Shown: in pieces, positions 40,660 to 50,863 of the stretch
How positions within the stretch are numbered: position 1 is the stretch's first letter
Layout of the letters: each line of letters starts with the position of its first letter
Source: Streptomyces sp. SA15
Lineage (GTDB): Bacteria > Actinomycetota > Actinomycetes > Streptomycetales > Streptomycetaceae
Reading direction: 5' to 3'
Length of the DNA: 64,000 nt
Assembly: GCF_002291145.1 (NCBI RefSeq)
Contig: NZ_NTGE01000221.1
Location: 62,001-126,000, forward strand
Program-made: the position numbers and the translations under genes
The notes under the pieces: model-generated
Told to the model about the DNA's origin: nothing
Seen by the model: the letters and a program-made list of their open reading frames with translations, nothing else
The model's database searches: none

Positions 40660-42629
40660 CGGAAGTGTCCGACAGGGAACCGCCGCGCCGCCGCGTGCCC
40701 GGACCCGCACGCCCCGAGCGCTCCGCCCGCCCCGTCGGCCAGCGGCGCCCGGGCCCCGGCTCCCGCCCGGCCCGCCGCCCACCAGCGCCCCGCCCCATGC
40801 CCCGCGTCATCCAGCTGGGCAGCCCCCGCCCCCGGCTGCGCCTGGTCGGCGTCGCGCTGACCCTCGTACTGATCGCCTTCGTCCTACGGCTGCTCCAGGT
40901 ACAGGCCGTCGACGCGAGCACTTACGCCGCCAAGGCCGAGCAGAACCGGTACGTCGGCTACACGCTGGCCGCCGAGCGCGGCGGGATCACCGACCGCACC
41001 GGCGTGGCCCTCGCGACCAGCGTCGACGCGTACACCATCACGGCCGACCCCACACTGTTCACCCGCGAGCAGCTGAAGGTCGACGACGGGCCCGAGCAGG
41101 CGGCCGCCCTGCTCGCCCCGATCCTCGGCCAGGAGCAGGACACGATCGTCCAGAAGCTCAGGCCCGAGGACAAGAAGCTGCGCTACGTCGTCCTCGCGAG
41201 CCGCCAGACCCCACAGGTCTGGAAGCAGATCAAGGACCTGAAGACCGCGCTGGCCACCAAGTCCGAGACCGACAGGAGCACGGTCAACGTCCTCGCGGGC
41301 GTCCTGGCCGTCCCCACCACCAAGCGCGTGTACCCCAACGGCGACCTCGCCGCCGGGATACTGGGCTGGGTCAACGCCGACGGCAAGGGCGGCGGCGGCA
41401 TCGAACAGCAGCTGAACGGCCTGCTGGCCGGCAAGGACGGCAAGATCCGCTACGCCCAGTCCGGGGGCCGCCAGGTGCCGACCGTCGGCTCCACCGAGAC
41501 GCCCGCCGTGCCCGGCAGCGACGTCGAGCTCACCGTCGACCGGGACATCCAGTGGGCCGCGCAGAACGCGATCACCGAGCAGGTGAAGGAGTCCGGCGCG
41601 GACCGCGGCTATGTGATCGTGCAGGACACGCGGACCGGCGAGGTCCTCGCCATGGCCAACTCGCCCGGCTTCGACCCGAACGACCTGTCCGAGGCCAGGT
41701 CGGCGGACATGGGCAACGCCGCGGTCCAGGACGCGTTCGAGCCCGGCTCGACCGCCAAGGTCATGTCGATGGCCGCCGTACTGGAGGAGAACGTCGCCGA
41801 TCCGCTGACGCACGTCGTCGTGCCCAACCGCCTGCATCGCGGAGACCGGCTGTTCAAGGACGACATCAACCATCCGACCTGGTACCTCACGCTCAACGGC
41901 GTGCTCGCCAAGTCCAGCAACATCGGCACCATCCTGGCCACCGGCCAGCTCGGCAAGACACAGAAGCAGGCCAACCAGGTCCTCTACTCCTACCTGCGCA
42001 AGTTCGGCCTCGGCAGCCACTCCGGCCTCGGCTTCCCCGGCGAGACGCCGGGCATTCTCGCGGCGCCGGACCAGTGGTCCACATCGCAGCAGTACACGAT
42101 TCCTTTCGGCCAGGGCGTGTCCCTCAACGCGATGCAGGCGGCGTCCGTCTACTCGACCATCGCCAACGGCGGCGTACGCGTCGATCCCACGCTCGTCCGC
42201 GGCACGAAGGGACCCGACGGACGCTTCGTCCCCGCCGCGACACCCAAGAAGACCAGGGTCATCAGCGAAAAGACGGCGAAGACGCTGGCCCGGATGCTGG
42301 AGTCGGTGGTGGACGACGAGGAGGGCACCGGCACCAAGGCGCGGATCCCCGGCTACCGCGTCGCGGGCAAGACGGGCACGGCCAACCGCGTGGATCCGGC
42401 CACCGGCAAGTACAAGGGCTACACGTCGTCCTTCGCCGGATTCGCGCCCGCGGACAAGCCCCGCGTCACCGTCTACTGCGCCATCCAGAACGCCACCAAG
42501 GGCAACTACTTCGGCGGCCAGATCTGCGGACCCGTCTACAAGCAGGTCATGGAGTTCGCCCTGAAGACCCTCCAGGTCCCGCCGACCGGCGCGAGGGCCG
42601 CCAACCTCCCGGTCACCTACCGACCCTGA
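40656..42629 (+). CDS. ftsI: Penicillin-binding protein 3, septal transpeptidase
   Basis: Cross-links septal peptidoglycan. The 657 residues have a basic proline-rich head (about 1-58), a membrane helix (LVGVALTLVLIAFVLRLL), a PBP dimer domain, and a transpeptidase domain with EPGSTAK (Ser-X-X-Lys), KSSN and GKTGTAN. The GTG start at 40656 overlaps the ftsL stop as GTGA. The order ftsL-ftsI-murE is typical. Confidence 0.97.
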
Positions 42630-42672
42630 TCAGCCTCATTCCGATCAGCACCGAGCCACCAGGAACCACGTC

Positions 42673-44337
42673 GTGACAACGATCACCCCCGATTCCGGGA
42701 ACGAGAGCGCGCCCAGCCCCTCACTTCGCCCCCGGGCGGGTGCGCCCGGTACGCTCACCGCCGTGCCACACGCTGATCAGTCCCGAACCACCCAGAAGGG
42801 CGCACCCGTGACATATCCGGGACCGCCCCGGCCGGTCCAGGTCTCCGCCACACCCCTCGCGGAGCTGGCCGATCAGCTGGGCGCCGCTCCGTCGCAGAGC
42901 CCGCAGAGCACGGTCGGGGTCACGGGCATCACCCATGACTCGCGCGCCGTCCGCCCAGGCGACCTCTACGCAGCCCTGCCGGGCGCCCGCCTGCACGGCG
43001 CCGACTTCGTCACGCAGGCCGCCGGCCTCGGCGCGGTCGCCGTGCTGACCGACCCGACCGGCGCCGAGCGCGCCGCCGCGACCGGGCTCCCGGTCCTGGT
43101 GGCCGACGACCCGCGCGCGCGGATGGGCGAGCTGGCCGCCACGATCTACGGCCACCCCGGCCGCGACCTGCTCCAGATCGGCATCACCGGCACCTCCGGC
43201 AAGACCACCACCGCCTACCTGGTCGAGGGCGGGCTCAAAACCGTGCGCAGCACCGGCCTCATCGGCACGGTCGAGACGCGCATCGGCGACGAGCGCATCA
43301 AGTCCGAGCGCACCACCCCCGAGGCCACCGACCTCCAGGCCCTGTTCGCGGTCATGCGCGAGCGCGGTGTCGAGGCGGTCGCCATGGAGGTCTCCAGCCA
43401 CGCCCTCGTCCTCGGGCGCGTCGACGGCTGTGTCTTCGACATCGGCGTCTTCACCAACCTCAGCCCGGAACACATGGAGTTCCACTCCGACATGGAGGAC
43501 TACTTCCGGGCCAAGGCGCAGCTGTTCACGCCGAAACGCAGCAAACTGGGCGTGGTCAACGTCGACGACGAGTACGGCCGCCGGCTCGCCAAGGAAGCCA
43601 CCGTCCCGGTCGTCACCTTCTCCGCCGAGGGGCATCCGGACGCCGACTGGCGGGCCGAGGACGTCCACGTCGGACCGCTGGACTCGACGTTCACCGTGAT
43701 CGGCCCCAAGGACGAGCGGATCGCCGCCAAGTCGCCGCTCGCCGGGCCCTTCAACGTGGCCAACACCCTCGCCGCGATCGTCGCCCTCGCCGCCGCCGGC
43801 CTCGACCCGCAGTCCGCCGCCGACGGCATCGCCGCAGTGCCGGGCGTGCCGGGTCGCCTGGAGCGCGTGGACGCCGGGCAGCCCTACCTCGCGGTCGTCG
43901 ACTACGCCCACAAGACGGACGCGGTCGAATCGGTCCTCAAGGCGCTCCGCAAGGTCACCGAGGGCAGCTTGCACGTGGTGCTCGGCTGCGGCGGAGACCG
44001 TGACAGGACCAAGCGCGGGCCGATGGGCGCCGCCGTGGCCCGGCTCGCCGACACCGCCGTACTGACCTCCGACAACCCCCGCTCCGAAGACCCCCTCGCG
44101 ATCCTCGCCACCATGCTCGAGGGCGCCGCGTCCGTACCGGCACACGAGCGCGGTGAGGTCCAGGTCTTCGAGGACCGGGCCGCCGCGATCGCCGCCGCCG
44201 TGGCCCGCGCCCGGCCCGGCGACACCGTGCTGGTCGCGGGCAAGGGCCATGAGCAGGGCCAGGACATCGCCGGGGTGGTGCGTCCCTTCGACGACCGCCA
44301 GGTGCTTCGCGAAGCTATCCAGAAGACCCAGGGATGA
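42673..44337 (+). CDS. murE: UDP-MurNAc-tripeptide synthetase
   Basis: Adds diaminopimelate to UDP-MurNAc-Ala-Glu. The 554 residues include the ATP loop GITGTSGKTTTAYLVEGG, THDSRAVRPGDLYAAL, EVSSHAL, VVDYAHKTD and the DAP-binding DNPRSEDP. Streptomyces walls carry LL-DAP, yet the motif is the DNPRXEDP form known from meso-DAP enzymes. GTG 42673 with AGGA upstream is used. A second in-frame GTG at 42763 follows TACGCT by 7 bases and could be a leaderless internal start, which would drop the first 30 poorly structured residues. Confidence 0.95.
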   Translation: MTTITPDSGNESAPSPSLRPRAGAPGTLTAVPHADQSRTTQKGAPVTYPGPPRPVQVSATPLAELADQLGAAPSQSPQSTVGVTGITHDSRAVRPGDLYAALPGARLHGADFVTQAAGLGAVAVLTDPTGAERAAATGLPVLVADDPRARMGELAATIYGHPGRDLLQIGITGTSGKTTTAYLVEGGLKTVRSTGLIGTVETRIGDERIKSERTTPEATDLQALFAVMRERGVEAVAMEVSSHALVLGRVDGCVFDIGVFTNLSPEHMEFHSDMEDYFRAKAQLFTPKRSKLGVVNVDDEYGRRLAKEATVPVVTFSAEGHPDADWRAEDVHVGPLDSTFTVIGPKDERIAAKSPLAGPFNVANTLAAIVALAAAGLDPQSAADGIAAVPGVPGRLERVDAGQPYLAVVDYAHKTDAVESVLKALRKVTEGSLHVVLGCGGDRDRTKRGPMGAAVARLADTAVLTSDNPRSEDPLAILATMLEGAASVPAHERGEVQVFEDRAAAIAAAVARARPGDTVLVAGKGHEQGQDIAGVVRPFDDRQVLREAIQKTQG

Positions 44338-44341
44338 ACTT

Positions 44342-45748
44342 GTGATCGCCCTCTCTCTCGCCGAGATCGCAGCAGTCGTCGGCGGGCAGACGTACGACAT
44401 ACCGGATCCGTCCGTGCAGGTCACCGGACCGGTCGTCCGGGACTCCAGAGAGGTGGAACCCGGCACCCTCTTCGCGGCCTTCGTCGGCGAGCGCGTGGAC
44501 GGCCACGACTTCGCGACCGCGGTCGTGGCGGCGGGTGCCGTGGCCGTCCTGGCCTCGCGCCCGGTCGGAGCGCCCGCGATCGTCGTCGACGACGTCCAGA
44601 GGGCCCTCGGCGCCCTCGCGCGTCATGTCGTACGACGGCTCGGCGCGACCCTCGTCGCCCTCACCGGCTCGGCGGGCAAGACCAGCACCAAGGACCTGAT
44701 CGCGCAGGTGCTCCAGCACAAGGCGCCGACGGTGTGGACCCCGGGCTCGCTCAACAACGAGATCGGGCTGCCGCTGACCGCGCTCAGCGCCACCGAGGAG
44801 ACGAAGTTCCTCGTGCTGGAGATGGGCGCCCGCGGCATAGGCCACATCCGCTACCTCACCGATCTGACGCCGCCGAAGATCGGCCTGGTGCTCAACGTCG
44901 GCACCGCCCACATCGGCGAGTTCGGCGGCCGCGAGCAGATCGCGCAGGCCAAGGGCGAACTCGTAGAGGCTCTTCCGGAAGACGGTACGGCGGTCCTCAA
45001 CGCCGACGATCCCCTCGTACGGGCCATGGCATCCCGTACGAAGGCGAAGGTGATCCTTTTCGGAGAGTCCGGCGAAGCGGACGTACGCGCCGAGAACGTG
45101 AGACTCACGGACAGCGGACAGCCCGCCTTCAGGCTTCACACACCCTCCGGTGCAAGCGATGTGACCATGCGCCTGTACGGTGAGCACCACGTGTCGAACG
45201 CGCTCGCCGCGGCCGCCGTCGCCCACGAACTGGGCATGTCCGCGGAAGAGATCGCCACCGCGCTCTCCGAGGCGGGCTCCCTCTCCCGCTGGCGTATGGA
45301 GGTCACCGAGCGCCCGGACGGCGTGACGGTCGTCAACGACGCCTACAACGCGAACCCCGAGTCCATGCGGGCCGCCCTGCGCGCGCTGGCAGCCATGGGC
45401 AAGGGGCGGCGGACCTGGGCGGTGCTCGGCAAGATGGCCGAGCTCGGGGACGAGGCGCTCGCCGAGCACGACGCGGTCGGACGGCTCGCCGTCCGGCTCA
45501 ACGTCAGCAAGCTCGTCGCGGTCGGGGGCAGGGAAGCGTCCTGGCTGCAACTGGGCGCATATAACGAGGGTTCGTGGGGTGAGGAGTCGGTGCACGTGTC
45601 CGACGCACAGGCGGCGGTCGACCTGTTGCGCAGCGAGTTGCGCCCGGGGGACGTCGTTCTCGTGAAGGCGTCCCGGTCGGTCGGGCTCGAGAGCGTGGCG
45701 CAGGCGCTCATCGAGACCGGTGCCGAGGGTGAGGTTGCCGCCCGATGA
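44342..45748 (+). CDS. murF: UDP-MurNAc-tripeptide:D-Ala-D-Ala ligase
   Basis: Adds D-Ala-D-Ala to complete the UDP-MurNAc-pentapeptide. The 468-residue enzyme shows DSREVEPGTLFAAF, ATP loop LTGSAGKTSTKDLIAQ, EMGARGIGHIRYL, NVGTAHIGEFG, the YGEHHVSNALAAAAV block and NDAYNANPESM. The GTG at 44342 lies 4 bases after the murE stop with AGGGATG upstream. Its stop overlaps the mraY start. Confidence 0.97.
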   Translation: MIALSLAEIAAVVGGQTYDIPDPSVQVTGPVVRDSREVEPGTLFAAFVGERVDGHDFATAVVAAGAVAVLASRPVGAPAIVVDDVQRALGALARHVVRRLGATLVALTGSAGKTSTKDLIAQVLQHKAPTVWTPGSLNNEIGLPLTALSATEETKFLVLEMGARGIGHIRYLTDLTPPKIGLVLNVGTAHIGEFGGREQIAQAKGELVEALPEDGTAVLNADDPLVRAMASRTKAKVILFGESGEADVRAENVRLTDSGQPAFRLHTPSGASDVTMRLYGEHHVSNALAAAAVAHELGMSAEEIATALSEAGSLSRWRMEVTERPDGVTVVNDAYNANPESMRAALRALAAMGKGRRTWAVLGKMAELGDEALAEHDAVGRLAVRLNVSKLVAVGGREASWLQLGAYNEGSWGEESVHVSDAQAAVDLLRSELRPGDVVLVKASRSVGLESVAQALIETGAEGEVAAR

Positions 45749-46818
45749 TGAAGCAGATCCTGTTCGCAGGAGTCATTGGCCTCTTCCTGACACTGGTCGG
45801 CACCCCGCTGCTGATCAAACTGCTCGCGCGCAAGGGCTACGGCCAGTACATCCGCGACGACGGCCCGCGCACGCACGGCAGCAAGCGCGGTACGCCGACC
45901 ATGGGCGGTATCGCCTTCATCCTGGCCACGGTCGCCGCGTACTTCCTGTCCAAGCTCATCACGGGCTACACCCCGACCTACTCCGGTCTGCTGGTGCTCG
46001 GCCTGATGGTCGGCATGGGCCTGGTCGGTTTCCTCGACGACTACATCAAGATCGTCAAGAGGCGGTCGCTGGGCCTGCGGGCCAAGGCCAAGATGGCCGG
46101 CCAGCTGATCGTCGGCATCAGCTTCGCGGTGCTCTCGCTGCAGTTCTCGGACGCCCGCGGCAACACCCCGGCCTCGACGAAGCTGTCGTTCATCACGGAC
46201 TTCGGGTGGACGATCGGCCCGGTGCTGTTCGTCGTCTGGGCGCTGTTCATGATCCTTGCGATGTCGAACGGCGTGAACCTGACCGACGGTCTGGACGGTC
46301 TGGCCACCGGCGCCTCCGTCCTCGTCTTCGGCGCCTACACCTTCATCGGCGTCTGGCAGTTCCAGGAGTCCTGCGCCAACGGCGAGACGCTGACCAACCC
46401 GGGCGCCTGCTACGAAGTGCGCGATCCGCTGGATCTCGCCGTCGTTTCCGCCGCGTTGATGGGCGCCTGCCTCGGCTTCCTGTGGTGGAACACCTCGCCG
46501 GCCAAGATCTTCATGGGTGACACGGGTTCGCTCGCGCTCGGCGGTGTGCTCGCCGGCCTCGCGATCTGCTCGCGTACGGAGCTGCTGCTGGCGCTCCTCG
46601 GCGGCCTCTTCGTCCTCATCACCATGTCGGTCGTCATCCAGGTCGGCTCCTTCCGCATGACCGGAAAGCGCGTCTTCCGCATGGCACCACTCCAGCACCA
46701 CTTCGAACTCAAGGGCTGGTCCGAAGTCCTTGTCGTGGTCCGCTTCTGGATCATCCAGGGAATCTGTGTGATCGTCGGACTGGGCCTCTTCTACGCGGGA
46801 TGGGCAGCGGACAAGTGA
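45745..46818 (+). CDS. mraY: Phospho-MurNAc-pentapeptide transferase
   Basis: Transfers phospho-MurNAc-pentapeptide to undecaprenyl phosphate, giving lipid I at the membrane. The 357 residues form about ten helices. Signature blocks: TPTMGG near the N-terminus (RGTPTMGGIAF), FLDDYIK with the Asp pair, NLTDGLDGLATG, and GDTGSLALGG with HHFELKGW near the end. The ATG at 45745 overlaps the murF stop (ATGATG); ATG 45748 is an equal alternative. Confidence 0.98.
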   Translation: MMKQILFAGVIGLFLTLVGTPLLIKLLARKGYGQYIRDDGPRTHGSKRGTPTMGGIAFILATVAAYFLSKLITGYTPTYSGLLVLGLMVGMGLVGFLDDYIKIVKRRSLGLRAKAKMAGQLIVGISFAVLSLQFSDARGNTPASTKLSFITDFGWTIGPVLFVVWALFMILAMSNGVNLTDGLDGLATGASVLVFGAYTFIGVWQFQESCANGETLTNPGACYEVRDPLDLAVVSAALMGACLGFLWWNTSPAKIFMGDTGSLALGGVLAGLAICSRTELLLALLGGLFVLITMSVVIQVGSFRMTGKRVFRMAPLQHHFELKGWSEVLVVVRFWIIQGICVIVGLGLFYAGWAADK

Positions 46819-48254
46819 CCTCCTCGGAGCTCAAGGGCAAGCACGTCACCGTCGCCGGGCTGGGTGTCTCAGGCATCCCGGCGGCCAAGGTGCTGCACGG
46901 CCTCGGCGCGCACGTCACCGTCGTCAACGACGGCGACGACGAGCGCGCCCGGGCGCAGGCGGCGGAGCTGGAGGCGCTCGGCATCACCGTGCGCCTCGGC
47001 GACACTGCATCCATTAGCGGCTCCGCCGCGGGGACCCTGCCGGAGGGCACCGAGCTCATCGTCACCACGCCCGGCTGGAAGCCCGACAAGCCGCTGTTCG
47101 CGGCGGCACGCGTTGCCGGGGTCCCGGTCTGGGGCGACGTCGAACTCGCCTGGCGGCTGCGCGGCCCCGACGCCGCGCCCTGGCTCGCCGTCACCGGCAC
47201 CAACGGCAAGACCACCACCGTCCAGATGCTCGCCTCCATCCTGAAGGCGGCGGGCCTGCGCACGGCCGCCGTCGGCAACATCGGTGTCTCCCTGCTGGAC
47301 GTGGTCCTCGGCGAGGAGAATTACGACGTCCTCGCCGTGGAGCTGTCGAGCTACCAGCTCCACTGGGCGCCCTCCCTGCGCGCCCACTCCGCCGTCGTAC
47401 TGAACCTCGCCCCCGACCACCTCGACTGGCACGGCTCCATGGAGGCGTACGCCGCCGACAAGGGCCGTATCTACGAGGGCAACCGCGTCGCCTGCGTCTA
47501 CAACGTCGCCGACAAGGCCACCGAGGACCTGGTGCGCGCGGCCGACGTCGAGGAGGGCTGCCGGGCCGTCGGCTTCACCCTCGGCACGCCCGCGCCGTCC
47601 CAACTCGGCGTCGTGGACGGCATCCTGGTCGACCGCGCCTTCGTGGAGAACCGGCACAAGAACGCCCAGGAACTCGCCGAGGTCTCCGACGTCAACCCGC
47701 CCGCCCCGCACAACGTCGCCAACGCCCTTGCGGCAGCGGCCCTCGCGCGCGCCTTCGGGGTGCCCGCCACGGCCGTACGGGACGGCCTCAGGGCCTTCAC
47801 ACCGGACGCCCACCGCATCGCGCACGTCGGGGATGTGGACGGGGTCGCGTACATCGACGACTCCAAGGCCACCAACACCCACGCGGCCGAGGCCTCGTTG
47901 GCGGCGTACGAGTCGATCGTGTGGATCGCGGGCGGACTGGCGAAAGGCGCCACCTTCGACGAGCTGGTCGCCAAGTCGGCGAAGCGACTTCGCGGGGCGG
48001 TGCTCATCGGCGCGGATCGAGCGCTGATCCGTGAAGCCCTCGCGCGACACGCCCCGGAAGTACCCGTCGTCGACCTCGACCGGACCGACACTGGGGCGAT
48101 GCTCCAGGCTGTCCAGGAGGCCAAGCGGCTCGCGGTCGAAGGCGACACGGTCCTGTTGGCCCCGGCCTGTGCCTCCATGGACATGTTCACCAACTACAAC
48201 AAGCGCGGTGACGCGTTCGCGGAGGCGGTTCGCGAACTCGGCGCGGGCACCTGA
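46800..48254 (+). CDS. murD: UDP-MurNAc-L-alanine:D-glutamate ligase
   Basis: Adds D-Glu to UDP-MurNAc-Ala. The 484 residues include VTVAGLGVSGIPAAKVL, PGWKPDKPLF, ATP loop VTGTNGKTTTVQML, ELSSYQLHWAP, LAPDHLDWHGSMEAYAADK, and DDSKATNTHAAEASL. The ATG at 46800 overlaps mraY by 19 bases; the GTG at 46815 (GTGA overlap) is a good alternative. Residues about 69-77 (ASISGSAAG) are encoded by a dispersed repeat and interrupt the usual LGD-TLPEGTEL join in the N-terminal domain. Confidence 0.96.
   Translation: MGSGQVTSSELKGKHVTVAGLGVSGIPAAKVLHGLGAHVTVVNDGDDERARAQAAELEALGITVRLGDTASISGSAAGTLPEGTELIVTTPGWKPDKPLFAAARVAGVPVWGDVELAWRLRGPDAAPWLAVTGTNGKTTTVQMLASILKAAGLRTAAVGNIGVSLLDVVLGEENYDVLAVELSSYQLHWAPSLRAHSAVVLNLAPDHLDWHGSMEAYAADKGRIYEGNRVACVYNVADKATEDLVRAADVEEGCRAVGFTLGTPAPSQLGVVDGILVDRAFVENRHKNAQELAEVSDVNPPAPHNVANALAAAALARAFGVPATAVRDGLRAFTPDAHRIAHVGDVDGVAYIDDSKATNTHAAEASLAAYESIVWIAGGLAKGATFDELVAKSAKRLRGAVLIGADRALIREALARHAPEVPVVDLDRTDTGAMLQAVQEAKRLAVEGDTVLLAPACASMDMFTNYNKRGDAFAEAVRELGAGT
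47004..47030. repeat. Family B repeat inside murD
   Basis: ACTGCATCCATTAGCGGCTC then CGCCGCG carries the palindrome GCGGCTCCGCCGC seen at 2749-2761 and the same ACTGCA-ATT prefix as 2736 and 9276. It is read in frame as TASISGSAA. Confidence 0.7.
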
Positions 48255-48345
48255 CAGTGGGTCTTGGCCACGGCGGGTGCATCGGGACCCTTGGAGGGAC
48301 GCGTGACTCGGATGTGGCCCGGGTTCGATCGGGCGGGAGAAGCCG

Positions 48346-49701
48346 ATGCCCGGTAGCCGTACCGGGCGGCCGCCCGTGCAGCGGGCCGCCAGACGCCCTG
48401 TCGCTCCCCGCGCCTCGCGCGAGAATCCGTTCCTCAGCCTGTACACGCGCGCCCGCCGCGCCTGGGACCGGCCGCTGACCGCGTACTACCTGATCCTCGG
48501 CGGAAGCCTGCTGATCACCGTGCTGGGCCTGGTGATGGTCTACTCGGCCTCCCAGATCACGGCGTTGCAGATGTCCCTGCCGGGCTCGTACTTCTTCCGC
48601 AAGCAACTCCTCGCGGCCGTCCTCGGCGGGGCGCTGATGCTGATCGCCTCCCGGATGCCGGTGAAGCTGCACCGGGCGCTGGCCTACCCGATCCTGGCGG
48701 GTGCCGTCTTCCTGATGGCGCTGGTGCAGATTCCGGGGATAGGGGTGTCGGTCAACGGCAACCAGAACTGGATCTCGCTCGGCGGCTCCTTCCAGATCCA
48801 GCCCAGCGAGTTCGGCAAGCTGGCCCTCGTGCTGTGGGGCGCCGACCTGCTCGCCCGCAAGCAGGACAAGAAGCTGCTGACCCAGTGGAAGCACATGCTG
48901 GTGCCGCTCGTGCCGGTCGCCTTCATGCTGCTCGGGCTGATCATGCTCGGCGGCGACATGGGTACGGCGATCATCCTCACGGCGATCCTGTTCGGCCTGC
49001 TGTGGCTGGCGGGCGCGCCCACGCGGATGTTCGCCGGGGTGCTGTCGGTCGCCGGCCTGATCGGGCTGGTCCTGATCAGGACCAGCGCGAACCGCATGGC
49101 CCGTCTGCAGTGCCTCGGCGCCACCGAACCGCAGTCCGGACCCGTCGACTGCTGGCAGGCCGTGCACGGGATCTATGCGCTCGCCTCCGGCGGAATTTTT
49201 GGTTCCGGGCTCGGTGCAAGTGTGGAGAAATGGGGTCAACTCCCCGAAGCGCACACGGACTTCATCTTCGCCGTCACCGGCGAGGAACTGGGCCTGGCGG
49301 GGACGCTGTCGGTACTCGCCCTCTTCGCGGCTCTAGGCTATGCGGGTATCCGCGTGGCCGGACGCACGGAGGACCCCTTCGTGAGGTACGCCGCGGGAGG
49401 CGTGACCACCTGGATCACCGCTCAGGCGGTGATCAACATCGGTGCGGTGCTCGGCCTGCTGCCGATCGCCGGCGTCCCTCTCCCGCTGTTCTCCTACGGA
49501 GGGTCCGCCCTGCTGCCGACCATGTTCGCCATCGGGTTGCTGATCGCCTTCGCGCGCGACGAGCCCGCTGCGCGGGCGGCGCTTTCGATGCGGCAACCCC
49601 GCTTTGGTAGAAAGCGGGCGGGAGGTCCTGTGCGGGGGCCTCGGAGATGGAACACGATGCGACGGCGTGCCTCGGCGGCGCGCTCGTCCGGAGAGCGGTG
49701 A
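48346..49701 (+). CDS. ftsW: Septal peptidoglycan polymerase FtsW (SEDS family)
   Basis: Glycosyltransferase partner of FtsI. The 451-residue membrane protein has about ten helices and SEDS signatures: VMVYSASQ, NGNQNWISLGG.FQIQPSEFGKLAL, LLGLIMLGGDMGTAIIL, and LPEAHTDFIFAVTGEELG, and ends with VPLPLFSYGGSALLPTMFAIGLL. A basic tail of about 50 residues follows. GGGAGAAG lies before the ATG. It starts 91 bases after murD. Confidence 0.97.
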   Translation: MPGSRTGRPPVQRAARRPVAPRASRENPFLSLYTRARRAWDRPLTAYYLILGGSLLITVLGLVMVYSASQITALQMSLPGSYFFRKQLLAAVLGGALMLIASRMPVKLHRALAYPILAGAVFLMALVQIPGIGVSVNGNQNWISLGGSFQIQPSEFGKLALVLWGADLLARKQDKKLLTQWKHMLVPLVPVAFMLLGLIMLGGDMGTAIILTAILFGLLWLAGAPTRMFAGVLSVAGLIGLVLIRTSANRMARLQCLGATEPQSGPVDCWQAVHGIYALASGGIFGSGLGASVEKWGQLPEAHTDFIFAVTGEELGLAGTLSVLALFAALGYAGIRVAGRTEDPFVRYAAGGVTTWITAQAVINIGAVLGLLPIAGVPLPLFSYGGSALLPTMFAIGLLIAFARDEPAARAALSMRQPRFGRKRAGGPVRGPRRWNTMRRRASAARSSGER

Positions 49702-49707
49702 ATTTCG

Positions 49708-50805
49708 GTGCATGTCGTACTCGCCGGTGGGGGGACCGCCGGCCACATCGAGCCCGCGCTCGCCCTCGCGGACGCCCTGCGCAGGCAGGACCCGGCCGTG
49801 GGAATCACGGCCCTGGGCACGGAGCGCGGCCTGGAGACCCGGCTCGTACCGGAGCGGGGCTATGAGCTCGCGCTGATCCCCGCGGTACCGCTGCCACGCA
49901 AGCCGACCCCCGAGCTGATCACCGTCCCGGGCCGGCTGCGCGGCACGATCAAGGCCGCCGAGCAGATCCTGGAGCGCACCAAGGCGGACGCCGTCGTCGG
50001 CTTCGGCGGATACGTCGCGCTGCCCGGCTACCTCGCCGCCAAGCGCCTGGGGGTGCCGATCGTCATCCACGAAGCCAACGCCCGCCCCGGCCTCGCCAAC
50101 AAGATCGGTTCGCGGTACGCCGCCCAGGTCGCCGTCTCCACACCCGATAGCAAGCTGCGCGACGCCCGCTACATCGGCATCCCGCTGCGCCGCTCCATCG
50201 CCACCCTCGACCGGGCAGCCAGGCGCCCCGAGGCCCGGGCCGCCTTCGGGCTCGACCCGAACCTGCCGACGCTGCTGGTCTCCGGCGGCTCGCAGGGCGC
50301 CCGCCGGCTCAACGAGGTGGTCCAGCAGGTCGCTCCGTACCTCCAGCAGGCCGGGATCCAAATCCTGCACGCGGTCGGACCGAAGAACGAACTGCCGCAC
50401 GTACAGCAGATGCCGGGAATGCCCCCGTACATCCCGGTACCGTACGTGGACCGGATGGACCTCGCGTACGCCGCGGCCGACATGATGCTCTGCCGCGCGG
50501 GCGCGATGACCGTCGCCGAACTCTCCGCCGTCGGGCTCCCGGCCGCCTACGTCCCGCTGCCCATCGGCAACGGCGAACAGCGGCTGAACGCCCAGCCGGT
50601 GGTCAGGGCCGGCGGCGGACTTCTGGTCGACGACGCGGAACTGACTCCCCAGTGGGTCCAGCAGAACGTCCTGCCCGTGCTCGCCGACCCGCACCGGCTG
50701 TACCAGATGTCCCGCGCCGCCGCCGAGTTCGGCCGCCGGGACGCCGACGACCTGCTCGTCGGGATGGTGTACGAGGCGATCGCCGCCAGCCGTGCACACC
50801 GATAG
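49708..50805 (+). CDS. murG: UDP-GlcNAc transferase MurG
   Basis: Adds GlcNAc to lipid I, giving lipid II. The 365-residue GT28 protein opens VVLAGGGTAGHIEPALALADAL and has VVGFGGYVALPGYLAA, HEANARPGLANKI, LLVSGGSQGARRLNE, and the donor site CRAGAMTVAELSAVGLPAAYVPLP with GNGEQRLNA. GTG start at 49708, 6 bases after ftsW. Confidence 0.98.
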   Translation: MHVVLAGGGTAGHIEPALALADALRRQDPAVGITALGTERGLETRLVPERGYELALIPAVPLPRKPTPELITVPGRLRGTIKAAEQILERTKADAVVGFGGYVALPGYLAAKRLGVPIVIHEANARPGLANKIGSRYAAQVAVSTPDSKLRDARYIGIPLRRSIATLDRAARRPEARAAFGLDPNLPTLLVSGGSQGARRLNEVVQQVAPYLQQAGIQILHAVGPKNELPHVQQMPGMPPYIPVPYVDRMDLAYAAADMMLCRAGAMTVAELSAVGLPAAYVPLPIGNGEQRLNAQPVVRAGGGLLVDDAELTPQWVQQNVLPVLADPHRLYQMSRAAAEFGRRDADDLLVGMVYEAIAASRAHR

Positions 50806-50863
50806 GACTGTGTGACTGTATGAGGGCCGTCTGACAGGACCGCATGACCGGAAGGCAGGCAGC

